Assembly (NCBI GenBank): GCA_045536305.1
Contig: JAZSNH010000075.1
Coordinates: 1 to 56,234 of the forward strand
From: JAISGQ01 sp045536305
Lineage (GTDB): Bacteria; Bacillota; Clostridia; Oscillospirales; Acutalibacteraceae
Length of the DNA stretch: 56,234 bases
Direction of reading: 5' to 3'
Positions 25,258 through 33,783 of the stretch are shown here, in pieces. Positions within the stretch are counted from its first letter, which is position 1. Each line of letters begins with the position of its first letter. The notes beneath the pieces are model-generated. The model did not search any database, was not told the DNA's origin, and saw only the letters and a program-made list of their open reading frames with translations. A program made the position numbers and the translations under genes.

Positions 25258-25550
25258 AACACACCGCTCCAATCTAAAGCCTGTCCGCAGTCAGGGCATC
25301 GGGTGAAGTTTTCAAAATCAATGAGTGCTCGGCCACAGCTTATGCATTCGCCGTGTGTGCCGTCGTATTGCTGTGATATGTTGGTGGGCTTTTGCGGAAC
25401 TTCCTTTTCGATACAGCTGCGAGCGTAGTTGATGAAGTTGTATTCTTCGTTTATCCGCTTTTTCTGCCGATCGGTGCGGCAAGCCTCCAACTGGCATAAA
25501 AGCTCAAAGGCCTTGCCGTCTGCAAACTTAATTGCTTCGTCATGGTTCAT
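25254..25550 (-). CDS. Phage protein with C-terminal zinc ribbon
   Basis: The product has 98 residues. The first 50 are helical and charged (ELLCQLEACRTDRQKKRINEE has one Cys). The C-terminus carries CISCGRAL ... CPDCGQAL, a four-Cys zinc ribbon. GGAG is 8 bases before the ATG. It overlaps the VRR-NUC gene by 4 bases. The function is unknown. Confidence 0.65.
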   Translation of the reverse strand: MNHDEAIKFADGKAFELLCQLEACRTDRQKKRINEEYNFINYARSCIEKEVPQKPTNISQQYDGTHGECISCGRALIDFENFTRCPDCGQALDWSGVL

Positions 25551-25553
25551 TAT

Positions 25554-25955
25554 TTATTCTCCTTCCGTTTTGCTGGAAATCGCCTGTTCTGCTTCTTCAC
25601 GGGTGAGAAATATTGTTTTACCGTATGCCGAAAACGGAAACCATTTATTTGATATTCGAGTGTAAAAACAATCTTCAATTAGAGGTTTAAGCAATAATAT
25701 TTTTCTGCTTTTAGTTTCTTTTATTGCTATAACTTCGGCTTTTATAAGTTCATTCGGCTTTATAAAATATACGTGCGGTAAATAAAAACACCCTTTAACC
25801 GCATACACCATATCGCCCACTTTACAAGGCGGCACGATAACGCCGTTTGCTATGAGGTGGTCTGCTACCGCTTCGTTGTATTTATCGACAAAAAGATGCT
25901 TTTCTCTTGCTTCCCTGAGCAGCTCAATAAGCCTATCTCTCATATCATTCTGCAT
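25554..25955 (-). CDS. Conserved small phage protein (CKVGDxVY type)
   Basis: The product has 133 residues from ATG 25955, with GGAG 7 bases upstream. It starts MQNDMRDRLIELLREARE, followed by NGVIVPPCKVGDMVYAV and ends FLTREEAEQAIS. This layout is frequent in small phage proteins of gut Clostridia. A small beta-barrel in the middle is likely. The function is unknown. Confidence 0.65.
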   Translation of the reverse strand: MQNDMRDRLIELLREAREKHLFVDKYNEAVADHLIANGVIVPPCKVGDMVYAVKGCFYLPHVYFIKPNELIKAEVIAIKETKSRKILLLKPLIEDCFYTRISNKWFPFSAYGKTIFLTREEAEQAISSKTEGE

Positions 25956-25957
25956 TG

Positions 25958-26347
25958 TTATTCTCCTTCCGGCGGTTGGGGTAGTGGCATCCAATGGGTA
26001 GGAGAGTAATCGCAGGCAGTGTAGAAGCAGTCATCTGTATAAGCACCCCAGTACGTCAAATGCTCATCAGTTTCCAATAGGAAGCCTACTGCCATATTAT
26101 TGTTAAATCGCATAAGAACATCACATTTAACATCTGGCAACCTATCCTCAACGCTGATCCATTCACTCATTGCTGCCTGCAACGCTTCAAGTGCTTTTAG
26201 CTTATCTTTTTTGTATTCTTCATAACACTTATTATTTTCAGAGCCAAATTCTCCATAAGGGCAGCAATCACAGCCGCAGGGCGAATCTCCCGCAATATCG
26301 CAAAATTCACGGAAACAAATATTAATCAATTTATCTATCATTGTCAT
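25958..26347 (-). CDS. DUF551-domain phage protein
   Basis: The product has 129 residues. The C-terminal half has WISVEDRLPD ... THWMPLPQPPE, the signature of DUF551. The N-terminal half has a Cys cluster (CGCDCCPYGEF), possibly a metal site. ATG 26347 overlaps the upstream stop as ATGA, which supports this start; ATG 26341 is an alternative. The function is unknown. Confidence 0.75.
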   Translation of the reverse strand: MTMIDKLINICFREFCDIAGDSPCGCDCCPYGEFGSENNKCYEEYKKDKLKALEALQAAMSEWISVEDRLPDVKCDVLMRFNNNMAVGFLLETDEHLTYWGAYTDDCFYTACDYSPTHWMPLPQPPEGE

Positions 26348-26907
26348 TGGGCTCCTTTCTCTATTGCGCCGACATAGCACCACGACTGCGGCGGTCTTTT
26401 CATGCCTGTGTATTTAATATTTCCGTTTTCGGCATATGGTAATTGTGATGAATCATTCGAAAATTCGCTCAACTCTTTTGGTTTGTCATAGATTACAAGG
26501 TTAGATATATGCCAGCCTAATAATCCCCATTTGCTATCGTCCGAGCTCTCTTCGTAAGAACGCAACTCGTGTTTTGATAAGAAAGATTCTTTTTCCATTT
26601 CTTCATCTGAAATGGTCAGTTCTGTCTTTGATTTCTCCGAAAGAAACGGATTCGCAGAGTAGTTGTAGATTTGATCGCAAATAAACTCTCCGATAACTTT
26701 ACCGTTGAAGATATGATCTTGACTATATTTTCTCGAGGATAGTTTTCCTGTTATTGGCTTGTCCTTTGTGCAATAAATATAAGCCTTAAATGGCACTTCA
26801 AGTTTTGGCTTTGTCTTCCTTACCTCTATCGTTTTTTGCCCTGTTGCGATCAATGCGCAATACTTAGGCTTTATGCTTATCAGGACTGCTTTCCTATCAG
26901 TCGTCAC
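26344..26907 (-). CDS. ASCH-domain protein
   Basis: The product has 187 residues. The N-terminus AVLISIKPKYCALIATGQKTIEVRKTKP is typical of ASCH domains, which are RNA-binding or nucleoside-modifying folds related to PUA. Further strands (YIYCTKDK and GKVIGEFICDQIY) and the C-terminal PPQSWCYV fit the same family. Phage-encoded ASCH proteins are frequent; their substrate here is unknown. It overlaps the next gene by 4 bases. Confidence 0.8.
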   Translation of the reverse strand: MTTDRKAVLISIKPKYCALIATGQKTIEVRKTKPKLEVPFKAYIYCTKDKPITGKLSSRKYSQDHIFNGKVIGEFICDQIYNYSANPFLSEKSKTELTISDEEMEKESFLSKHELRSYEESSDDSKWGLLGWHISNLVIYDKPKELSEFSNDSSQLPYAENGNIKYTGMKRPPQSWCYVGAIEKGAQ

Positions 26908-27254
26908 TCTACAACCCCCATTTCTTTTGCAAGGTTGTCAATTAAGGTGAAAACATTATTGCAATCATAATCAAAACCATTTACTAAGCCTATTAAGTGC
27001 TTTAACTTCTCCGCAAATTCGGTTATTCCTTCATATAAGCCTTTTGCATAGCATTTTAAACATTCATCTGAATGTTTCTCACTTTCTGCTTTCAACCTCT
27101 CAATCTCTGCCTTTTGGCGGTTGAAGAGGTCAAGAGCACTTTCTCTGAGTTTGCGAGAACAGCCCGGGCAAGGAAGAAGCGGACATTCATTAGGGCATAT
27201 CACACGATAGCCTACGCAGCAAGCCACCGCCTTCATGATTTCATTATCAGTCAT
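26904..27254 (-). CDS. Cys-rich coiled-coil phage protein
   Basis: The product has 116 residues. The sequence starts MTDNEIMKAVACCVGYR, has a Cys cluster (CPNECPLLPCPGC), then DLFNRQKAEIERLKAESEK, a short coiled coil. This arrangement is common in small proteins of Clostridia phages. ATG 27254 is preferred; in-frame ATGs at 27260 and 27263 are also possible. The function is unknown. Confidence 0.65.
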   Translation of the reverse strand: MTDNEIMKAVACCVGYRVICPNECPLLPCPGCSRKLRESALDLFNRQKAEIERLKAESEKHSDECLKCYAKGLYEGITEFAEKLKHLIGLVNGFDYDCNNVFTLIDNLAKEMGVVE

Positions 27255-27630
27255 TTGCATCACCGTCCCTATTCGCGATATAGATTATCTTTCCGGTATC
27301 GGCTTCGGTGCCGTCTATGGACATCTGACCGGGACAATGCCCGGTCGTTTCAAGTATGCAGAGTTCGCCGTTTTCGTCCTGAGTCATGCGAAGCTCAGTG
27401 AATACGGCTGTCGTGGGTGCGAGAACAGACTTCACATTAGCTTTGACTTCAATGCCTCGTCTATCTTCAATGGGCGTAAGGTCAAGCTTTACGGTTATTG
27501 TCCTCTTTGCGGTGGGTGAAGTTCTCAGGTCGAGTATGTTGTCAACAATCTTGCCGAGCTCATAATTGACCCTTGATTCAATCTCTCCCGAAGCCGCTCG
27601 GAGAATGCTTTCTTTTTTTGTGTTAGTCAT
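27247..27630 (-). CDS. Conserved phage early protein
   Basis: The product has 127 residues, with a helical start (ESRVNYELGKIVDNILD) and a beta part KRTITVKLDLTPIEDRRGIE followed by VKSVLAPTT. Similar proteins in Clostridia phages are sometimes labelled replication terminator without evidence. It sits between the Dam gene and the Cys-rich protein. The role is unknown. Confidence 0.65.
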   Translation of the reverse strand: MTNTKKESILRAASGEIESRVNYELGKIVDNILDLRTSPTAKRTITVKLDLTPIEDRRGIEVKANVKSVLAPTTAVFTELRMTQDENGELCILETTGHCPGQMSIDGTEADTGKIIYIANRDGDAND

Positions 27631-27644
27631 TGGTTGTTGCCTCC

Positions 27645-28463
27645 TTAAAATATCGAAATTTGGTCGATGGGATTAAAGTTCATCCACAGTACCTCCGTTT
27701 TTACCTGAGAACGTCTATCGGTAGTAGTTGTTATCTCTTTATGCCAATCACAAAGCTCAGTGTCATATAAACTGCTTTGGTACCCACTAATGATTACTGG
27801 ACCTCTGTGCTTTTTTATTGCATCGAGAAGATGTAGATGATCGTCTTCAGACATCTCATGTTTGTATTGCTTGCCGTAACGAGTTGAAAGAAGGTACGGT
27901 GGGTCACAATAAATCAGAACATTCTTGAAGTTAAAATCTTTAATTAACTCAATTGCTGGCATGCATTCAATCTGCACTTCAGAAAGTCGTTCTGATACAT
28001 CAGCAATAACGCTTGGGATTTCTTGCCATGATTTAACCCCGTACGCTCGTTCTCTTCCTGCAACATCTCGTTTCCACCCAACTTTCCCTCCCGAAGTACG
28101 AAACCCATATCCCATATTACACCGAACAAGAAAATAGAGAGCCCTCTCGTAATTGTCAGATTGCATAGTTGTGTCGTATGCACGATTGTAGATTTCGCGG
28201 CTGTATGGAGTGAGTAAAACATATCGTGATAATTTTTCCGGGTCTTTTCGTATGCATTCAAAGAGGTTTACAACATCTCCATCTAAATCATTTATTGTTT
28301 CTATGTTGGATTTGTCTTTGGAAAAAAACACTGCGCCACTCCCAAAGAACGGTTCGAGATAGCTATGATGTTCAGGAAAAAAGTTGGATATCCACTTCGC
28401 AATTCGCCATTTTGCCCCAGGATATTTTAAGAATGCTGTTTTATTCAGTTCCTGTCTATTCAT
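27645..28463 (-). CDS. dam: DNA adenine methylase (Dam, D12 class)
   Basis: The product has 272 residues. It has KYPGAKWR (13-20), AdoMet motif LEPFFGSGAV (36-45), NDLDGDVV and the catalytic DPPY at 187-190, plus a C-terminal HHL-like region and NFNPID. This class transfers a methyl group to adenine N6 in a short DNA target, probably GATC-like. In a phage it may protect DNA from host restriction or mark replicated DNA. It stands alone, without a partner restriction enzyme. Confidence 0.92.
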   Translation of the reverse strand: MNRQELNKTAFLKYPGAKWRIAKWISNFFPEHHSYLEPFFGSGAVFFSKDKSNIETINDLDGDVVNLFECIRKDPEKLSRYVLLTPYSREIYNRAYDTTMQSDNYERALYFLVRCNMGYGFRTSGGKVGWKRDVAGRERAYGVKSWQEIPSVIADVSERLSEVQIECMPAIELIKDFNFKNVLIYCDPPYLLSTRYGKQYKHEMSEDDHLHLLDAIKKHRGPVIISGYQSSLYDTELCDWHKEITTTTDRRSQVKTEVLWMNFNPIDQISIF

Positions 28464-28471
28464 TTTTGGCT

Positions 28472-29452
28472 TTATCCTATCGAACTGATAACAACATTCT
28501 TCACCGCTTCTTTAAGTCGCTCGGCGTTTTCTCCACCGATTTTGTCAGCAAGATCGGTGAGTGTAACAAGGTCTCGCTGGAACCGCTCGAAGAGTGCCTG
28601 GAACTTCTGCAGGTCTGCATTGCTCTCTTTCTGGTACTTCCTTTCAAGAGCCTCCTTCTCTTCCTGTATCTTCTTTGCATTGGCTTCTGCGGCATCTGCG
28701 GTAATGGACATCTGATTTATCTGTGCTTCAAACTTCTTTGCTATCTCTGCCTCAATTGCCGCTCGTTCCTCTTCTGTAAGCTCACGGGGTTTTGAAAGCT
28801 CTTCTATCTCCGCTTTGAGCTTAGCTATTTCAGCATCAGCTTTCTTCTTTGCCTTTTCTGCCTTTTCTTTTTCCTTGTCTCTCTGCTGCTGTGCGGTATT
28901 TACTTCTGCGGCGAGTGCGTTGTTTTTATCTCTCAGGTTATCAGCTACCTCACGGCTTGCCTTGAGTCTGTTCTCCGCCTCCTCTGCCGCGCTCTCTGCC
29001 TCGTCCGCTCTGCGCCGCTCGGCTTCAGCTTCTTCCTTTGCAGCCTTTACATCGGCAACTGCTTTCTGCAGTTCACGAGTGCTCATATCCTCTACATTGT
29101 TTTCCTCTACGAATGTTTCGCGCTCATCAGGAGGAAGGGCAAGAAGCTCAAGTGCTTGGGTATATGTAAGACTTCCGAATATTTCAAGGGGAGTTTTCCC
29201 CGAGAGCCCTATCTGATTGCCGCCGTATTCACGGTAAAGCTTCATAAGGTTCTGCGCGGTAGACTGGCTGTATTCCACATTTTCAAGCAGCCACTGCTCC
29301 CATTCTCCGTGAGGAACTATATTTTTTGCCTGTGTGAGCCGCTCGCCGATATCTATCGAGGCGGCAAGCAGGGTTTTCGCTGTCTGCTGTTTTATATAAT
29401 TTATCTCCGATGCCAGACGGTCTATATCCTGATATGCGATTCGATTTTCCAT
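28472..29452 (-). CDS. DUF3102 coiled-coil protein
   Basis: The product has 326 residues. The N-terminal part (IDIGERLTQAKNIVPHGEWEQWLLENVEYSQSTA is one long block) is characteristic of DUF3102, and includes the LMKLYREYG segment. The rest is a long charged coiled coil rich in Ala, Glu and Lys (about 120-270). DUF3102 proteins occur in plasmids and phages of Firmicutes and are thought to bind DNA or partition-type complexes. It precedes the Dam gene in the operon. Confidence 0.8.
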   Translation of the reverse strand: MENRIAYQDIDRLASEINYIKQQTAKTLLAASIDIGERLTQAKNIVPHGEWEQWLLENVEYSQSTAQNLMKLYREYGGNQIGLSGKTPLEIFGSLTYTQALELLALPPDERETFVEENNVEDMSTRELQKAVADVKAAKEEAEAERRRADEAESAAEEAENRLKASREVADNLRDKNNALAAEVNTAQQQRDKEKEKAEKAKKKADAEIAKLKAEIEELSKPRELTEEERAAIEAEIAKKFEAQINQMSITADAAEANAKKIQEEKEALERKYQKESNADLQKFQALFERFQRDLVTLTDLADKIGGENAERLKEAVKNVVISSIG

Positions 29453-29466
29453 TTTTTATTTTCCTC

Positions 29467-31446
29467 CTATGCTGTTTTAGATTTCTTTTCTTTAAGAACG
29501 ACTTTGCTCATCCATTCATCTACGAAGGCCTGTATAAACGGTTCTCCGACTTCCTGACCGGTTTTATCTCTCAGCGTGTAGCACTGCTGAACCTTCTTGT
29601 CCTTTAATTCCAATGTGTAGTAAGGGCTGTCAGGGTAATTTATGAGCCGAATAAAGAATATTGCCGTTGAGCCGCTCGCAACTCTGTCTACATAACCGCC
29701 CACACAATGATGCAGCGTTTTACCTTCGGCTGTGAGCTCTTTCGGGAGTCTTGCCGGGCGAATGAGGAGCTCGCCGCTTTGATACGCAAACTTCTCAAGT
29801 TTTTCTGTGGCAGATGCGAATTGGGCATTTTTTATTTCGTTCGCCTTGTATTCAATCTGTGCCATGGTCCTCTGATGTGCTGCGTGTATGTCTCTCGGGA
29901 ATAAGACTTCTTTTGAGGTTAAATCAAGACCGAGCCTTTCGCATTCGCTTATGTAGTCGGCGTAGGCAATGTCGGGGATTCGTGTGCCGCTGCGCTCTTG
30001 TTTTGTTAGATATTTGAGCAGCTGTTTCAGACTCATATATTCCAAGCAGTTTCCGATTCTGTCTGTAAGCGGAAGTTCCTCAAGGAATATTCGAGTATAT
30101 TCTTCATTAAGCCGTTCGGGGTATTTTGTCAGCCATTGGGCAGCACGAATCTGTTTTACTCCCCACTGGTCGGCAGGCAGAATCTTAAGGTAATGCAGAG
30201 GCATTTTCTTGAAACAAGTTTTCAATGTTTTGCCACTTTTATTGATAAGCGGTCTGTCTTCTTTCGAAAATCCTCTTATCCATTCTGCTATCAGCTTGTA
30301 ATATCCGCCCTTTTGCAAGAATTCAAGTAATGGGTATCTGGCGAAATCGAGCATAAAACGAATAACATTTTTGTATTCTCTCGTGTCGTATGTTGTGCAT
30401 ATGTATCCATCTATGTTCGCATAACGTAGTTTGCAGTTCTGTGTTTCTACCCGAACATTATCTGTATAAAATCTGTAGGAGCCATCATACACTTCTGTAC
30501 CTTTGGTTCTTGTCCATTCACTGAGTGCATATCGCTGATGATAGAAGAAATAGTTTTCTTTGCTTTCTTTGAGCCACTTTGCAACTTTATCTCCACGTAT
30601 GGCGAATCGCTGAAACTCGTCGAGAAACTCTGTGATGTCCTTATATTCTGCTTTAGGGTCTCTGCAAAGATGCCACTCTCTGATGAACAACGTCTTGCCG
30701 TCTGTTCCCATCTGCAATGCAGCAACATTTTGTACATAGCTGGATGAAAAACAGGCTCCATTCTCAAGTACGGAATATACTCGTGCTCCGCAGTTTGGGC
30801 AGTTTACTGTAGCACCTTGTCTGAAGCGCTCGCGCATCGCTCTCACTTTTTGTCCGCAGGCATAGCATAAGCCTCGCACGTTGCCCTTCTTATAAACAAG
30901 GGTGTAGTCATCTGATATGACTTCCCTGCGAACCCACTGTTCGAATCCGTCAGGCAGCCCCTTTGGACAGAGAATATAATCTTCATCTTCAATCTCTCCT
31001 CGTGCCGCTCGTTTAGCGTGTCTTGTCTTTTCTCTTGCTTCATCGCACCAGTCGCACAGTGTTTCCATCTGATGGTTTCGACTCTCCCTGCCTGTCCATC
31101 GACGCAGTATCGCTTCTTCACGCTCTGAAATAGAGATATAAACCACAGTTGGGCTATTTACTCTCCTTATCATTTCACTAAGCGTACTTGCCGTTTTGAG
31201 CTTATTTTCCTTTGGCGCATAGATTCTGTAATCGCTTTGTTTCTTTGAGCAGATCACGCGGAAGGTCTCCGTATCCGCCATCCAGTGCCGCTCTTTCTTG
31301 TATGCTTCGTTGCATATAAAATCTACGCATAAGAACCTCTCACCGTTTATTGCATGTTGTGTAACCCTTACCTGCCACTGTATAAGGTGGTTGCCTTTCC
31401 AGGTATCAGAAAACGGAAGTGTTCGCAGCTTCTTCGGTATCTTCAC
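29467..31446 (-). CDS. PcfJ-like protein
   Basis: The product has 659 residues with a GTG start behind GGAGGGAGCAGAA. A central zinc ribbon (CYACGQKVR ... CPNCGARVY) is followed by a long helical region, and the C-terminus (GKTLHHCVGGYVDRVASG ... FIRL) is the PcfJ domain signature. PcfJ genes are known from conjugative plasmids and phages, usually with PcfK; their job is unclear. The start overlaps the upstream stop (GTGA). Confidence 0.82.
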   Translation of the reverse strand: MKIPKKLRTLPFSDTWKGNHLIQWQVRVTQHAINGERFLCVDFICNEAYKKERHWMADTETFRVICSKKQSDYRIYAPKENKLKTASTLSEMIRRVNSPTVVYISISEREEAILRRWTGRESRNHQMETLCDWCDEAREKTRHAKRAARGEIEDEDYILCPKGLPDGFEQWVRREVISDDYTLVYKKGNVRGLCYACGQKVRAMRERFRQGATVNCPNCGARVYSVLENGACFSSSYVQNVAALQMGTDGKTLFIREWHLCRDPKAEYKDITEFLDEFQRFAIRGDKVAKWLKESKENYFFYHQRYALSEWTRTKGTEVYDGSYRFYTDNVRVETQNCKLRYANIDGYICTTYDTREYKNVIRFMLDFARYPLLEFLQKGGYYKLIAEWIRGFSKEDRPLINKSGKTLKTCFKKMPLHYLKILPADQWGVKQIRAAQWLTKYPERLNEEYTRIFLEELPLTDRIGNCLEYMSLKQLLKYLTKQERSGTRIPDIAYADYISECERLGLDLTSKEVLFPRDIHAAHQRTMAQIEYKANEIKNAQFASATEKLEKFAYQSGELLIRPARLPKELTAEGKTLHHCVGGYVDRVASGSTAIFFIRLINYPDSPYYTLELKDKKVQQCYTLRDKTGQEVGEPFIQAFVDEWMSKVVLKEKKSKTA

Positions 31447-31646
31447 TTCTGCTCCCTCCTTTGAGGAACAGCCGCCCTGCCGTCGCAGTTCGGGCAGTGC
31501 AGGGGCTCGTCCAGTTCCACTGCCTTCATCGCCATTACTACATCGTAATAGACGCCTTTATCGCAGGTCTCGCAGCGGCAGAACGCCATGCGGCCATTCG
31601 CACTGACAACATACTGCTCTTTGTATTTTTCTCTTGTTAATTTCAC
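31443..31646 (-). CDS. Small zinc-ribbon protein
   Basis: The product has 67 residues with a GTG start after AGGAGGTGTGAGCG. Two Cys pairs (CRCETC and CPNCDG) suggest a zinc ribbon. It lies directly before PcfJ, whose own ribbon may interact with it. No other match was recognised. Confidence 0.65.
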   Translation of the reverse strand: MKLTREKYKEQYVVSANGRMAFCRCETCDKGVYYDVVMAMKAVELDEPLHCPNCDGRAAVPQRREQK

Positions 31647-31658
31647 CGCTCACACCTC

Positions 31659-32018
31659 CTAACTGATAATGTCGAAGATGTTGATAATATTTGTGGGCTC
31701 GGCGGTGCTGGGTGCGGTTTTCTCATTGGGCATTTCTATTCTCATGTCAAAATATACATTTGCATCGGGGCAGTAGAACTGTACCGCTCGGCGGTAAAGC
31801 TCTATGTCGCTGATGCTTTTGTCTATGTTCTTTGTTATCTCTAAAAGGCAATCGTTTAGGCTTTTATTGCTTTCGGCGATTACCTTCTCAAATGCCTCTG
31901 ACTGGTTACATAAATCGCACAGCATTTCAAAGGTCTCATCTTTGACTGCTGCGATGTATTTATTGACTTTGTCTACTTTCTGAAGCTCATCGGTAAGCTT
32001 CACTATTGCTCCTGCCAT
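31659..32018 (-). CDS. PcfK-like protein
   Basis: The product has 119 residues, helical: AAVKDETFEMLCDLCNQSEAF, then IELYRRAVQFYCPDANVYF. That pattern resembles the phage PcfK-like family, which typically lies one or two genes before PcfJ. The role is unknown. It overlaps the upstream gene by 16 bases. Confidence 0.6.
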   Translation of the reverse strand: MAGAIVKLTDELQKVDKVNKYIAAVKDETFEMLCDLCNQSEAFEKVIAESNKSLNDCLLEITKNIDKSISDIELYRRAVQFYCPDANVYFDMRIEMPNEKTAPSTAEPTNIINIFDIIS

Positions 32019-32248
32019 TTTAAATTTCCTCCTGTCATTAATTTCAATTCTGTTATCGGTACTTCGAGACGCTCTCCGTCAGCACTCCTCAGGATCTCGT
32101 CTTCCTTTTCGTCTGTGAGTTCAGCATAAATCCCGATAGAATCCATCTCTAAGCGGCGGTAGATTATTGCTGTGACGGTGTAGAACCATCCGCCGTGATT
32201 TACCGGAAGCCCTTTCACGAGAGCTGCTTTTGCTTCCTCGCCTGTCAC
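32003..32248 (-). CDS. Small phage protein of unknown function
   Basis: The product has 81 residues with a GTG start (32246-32248) preceded by GGAGGAATGAATA. Its first base is the last base of the Rep gene's stop (TAGTG), so translation is coupled. A beta-barrel-like pattern (WFYTVTAIIYRR) is seen. The family is not recognised. Confidence 0.6.
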   Translation of the reverse strand: MTGEEAKAALVKGLPVNHGGWFYTVTAIIYRRLEMDSIGIYAELTDEKEDEILRSADGERLEVPITELKLMTGGNLKWQEQ

Positions 32249-33090
32249 TATTCATTCCTCCTCATTTTCACATACAGATACGCACCTGCTACGAAGTCGC
32301 TGTATCTGATCTGACAGTCTATGTATCTGTCGTTTACATACAGCCGCTCGAAGCGTTCTCTTCTTTCGCCCTCTGTTGATTTTGCGATCTTCTCGACTGT
32401 TCTTCTGCCTATCTTGTGGTCTGCTGTTGTGACCTTCGGCTTTGCGAGATTTTTGCTTGTCCTCCAGCGTCTGATAATTTTCTTCTTATCCTCCTTCGGA
32501 GGCTTCTTTTGCTTGCCGAGGTAGTGTGCCATTCCGTCGAAGCCGTATATATCGGGCTGCAGGCGGCGGCTCTGCTTTCTGCCTCCCATCTTCCAAAGCC
32601 GCTCGGCGGTGTCTCTGTCGGGAAAGTTAATCACAATGTGATGATGTATGCGAGTCGGCTCTCCGTCCTCTGTATGTGTTTCAGTGACGATGATATATTT
32701 AAGAGCCTCAGCTGATAATCTACGAAGGCGGCGAATATAATTCACGGTATCTTTGTATGCTGCTTCTTCACTGTCGGGAAGATGATCATCGTCATAGGTG
32801 AGAGTGAGCCATATATCCTTATCGGTGAAATTTGCATTGAGCAGACGGGAGAGCTTCTTTATGCTGTTGCGCTCGTTAAGCTCCTCCTGAGCCTTTCGTG
32901 TGGGAGCAGCTCGGGCAGCTCGGGCGGAATCACTTCGGGTTTTCCATATGGGGAATATCTCCACCTCGGTAATAGGTCCTGATCTGACTGTTTTTACCCT
33001 GTAGCCCTTGACTCCTTTTTGAAATCCGAGAGAGTTAATTCCCTCTGTAAAAATTTGCTCATGGTCTTTGCATGGGTAAATGAAAATCAC
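32248..33090 (-). CDS. HUH-type replication initiation protein
   Basis: The product has up to 280 residues. It has the layout of rolling-circle Rep proteins: motif I DIWLTLTYDDDHLP, an HUH metal site HHH at residues 149-151 within RIHHHIVIN, and a candidate nicking Tyr190 with Lys193 in AHYLGK. It would nick the origin and covalently bind the 5' end. It is the only obvious replication protein here. The start is odd: GTG 33090 touches the AGGAGG motif, and an in-frame ATT at 33081, 8 bases from it, may be the real start. Confidence 0.82.
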   Translation of the reverse strand: MIFIYPCKDHEQIFTEGINSLGFQKGVKGYRVKTVRSGPITEVEIFPIWKTRSDSARAARAAPTRKAQEELNERNSIKKLSRLLNANFTDKDIWLTLTYDDDHLPDSEEAAYKDTVNYIRRLRRLSAEALKYIIVTETHTEDGEPTRIHHHIVINFPDRDTAERLWKMGGRKQSRRLQPDIYGFDGMAHYLGKQKKPPKEDKKKIIRRWRTSKNLAKPKVTTADHKIGRRTVEKIAKSTEGERRERFERLYVNDRYIDCQIRYSDFVAGAYLYVKMRRNE

Positions 33091-33254
33091 CTCCTGTGGT
33101 CGACTTGTTAATACTGATTACAAGGACGGTAAAGCGCCCGAAGGCGCTTACTTTTATTGACATTTCCACAGGTAGGTGATATACTATATATGTTGTTATA
33201 AGTTGTTCACGCACCCGTGGACACTGCCCTCTCTCGTTGGCGCGAGAGAGGGTT
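33091..33254. other. Intergenic region with two hairpins: candidate replication origin
   Basis: This 164-bp gap before the Rep gene has an AT-rich stretch (TATATAGTATAT) and two hairpins: AAGCGCC with its complement and a CGAA loop (33132-33149), and a 10-bp stem CCCTCTCTCG with its complement and loop TTGGCG (33227-33252). The second is followed on the plus strand by TTTTATTTTTTT and could be a terminator for plus-strand RNA, although no plus gene ends here. A hairpin just before a Rep gene is a typical place for a nick site. Assignment as an origin is inference. Confidence 0.45.
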
Positions 33255-33494
33255 TTATTTTTTTGGAAGCTTACCGTGATCGATGAGAAGCTGTATGTAG
33301 ATTTCAAAGTGATGCCGCTCGGCATCTGACGGGATCATTATGTGCCGCTCGCGCTTCCACTCTTCGTAGATCGGACGGACAAGAGGGTGGTTTATATTGA
33401 CTCGATAACCGTACTTGTTAACACCCGGGGGAATAATTATAGAATCACTGCGAGTAGAGGGCTTGACCCTTCCAAACTTAAATGTATTTGCCAT
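33255..33494 (-). CDS. Small conserved phage protein
   Basis: The product has 79 residues, starting MANTFKFGRVKPSTRSDS, with a basic N-terminus and a helical end (ERHHFEIYIQLLIDHGK). It overlaps the upstream gene by 17 bases, and a weak AAGAAG precedes its ATG. Such proteins occur beside HTH genes in Clostridia phages. The function is unknown. Confidence 0.55.
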   Translation of the reverse strand: MANTFKFGRVKPSTRSDSIIIPPGVNKYGYRVNINHPLVRPIYEEWKRERHIMIPSDAERHHFEIYIQLLIDHGKLPKK

Positions 33495-33783
33495 CGCTCT
33501 TCTTTACGTACTTGATTCGAGAACGTATCCTTTCTGACGGTATGTTTGTCTTGCGCGAAATCTCTTCGGGCTTCATTCCGCTCGTGTGCATAGACATAAT
33601 GTAATCTGTCAATTCCTGTGACCATTTGATAGCGCCTGATGCAGTGCGTCTCACTTCTGGTGCGGAGGGCTCAACTTCATATTTGGGTGCAGGCGGCAGG
33701 GTTCCCATTTCAACCCTCATGCAGTATTCTCCGTATGACATACCGTAGGCTCTCGCCATGGCGGCTGTTTGTGCTATGCTCAT
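33478..33783 (-). CDS. HTH-containing phage protein
   Basis: The product has 101 residues. The N-terminus (ARAYGMSYGEYCMRVEMG) is typical of an early phage family, and the C-terminus (MKPEEISRKTNIPSERIRSR) is a helix-turn-helix. It probably binds DNA, with unknown target. The ATG overlaps the upstream stop as ATGA. Confidence 0.65.
   Translation of the reverse strand: MSIAQTAAMARAYGMSYGEYCMRVEMGTLPPAPKYEVEPSAPEVRRTASGAIKWSQELTDYIMSMHTSGMKPEEISRKTNIPSERIRSRIKYVKKSDGKYI

Noticed and set aside
33227..33252. Terminator for a plus-strand gene
   Set aside because: The hairpin with a T run fits a plus-strand terminator, but no plus-strand gene ends here; listed instead as part of the possible origin region.
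33059..33325. Minus-strand ORF across the gap before the Rep gene
   Set aside because: It covers hairpins and the Rep ribosome binding site, lacks its own binding site, and its composition is not protein-like.
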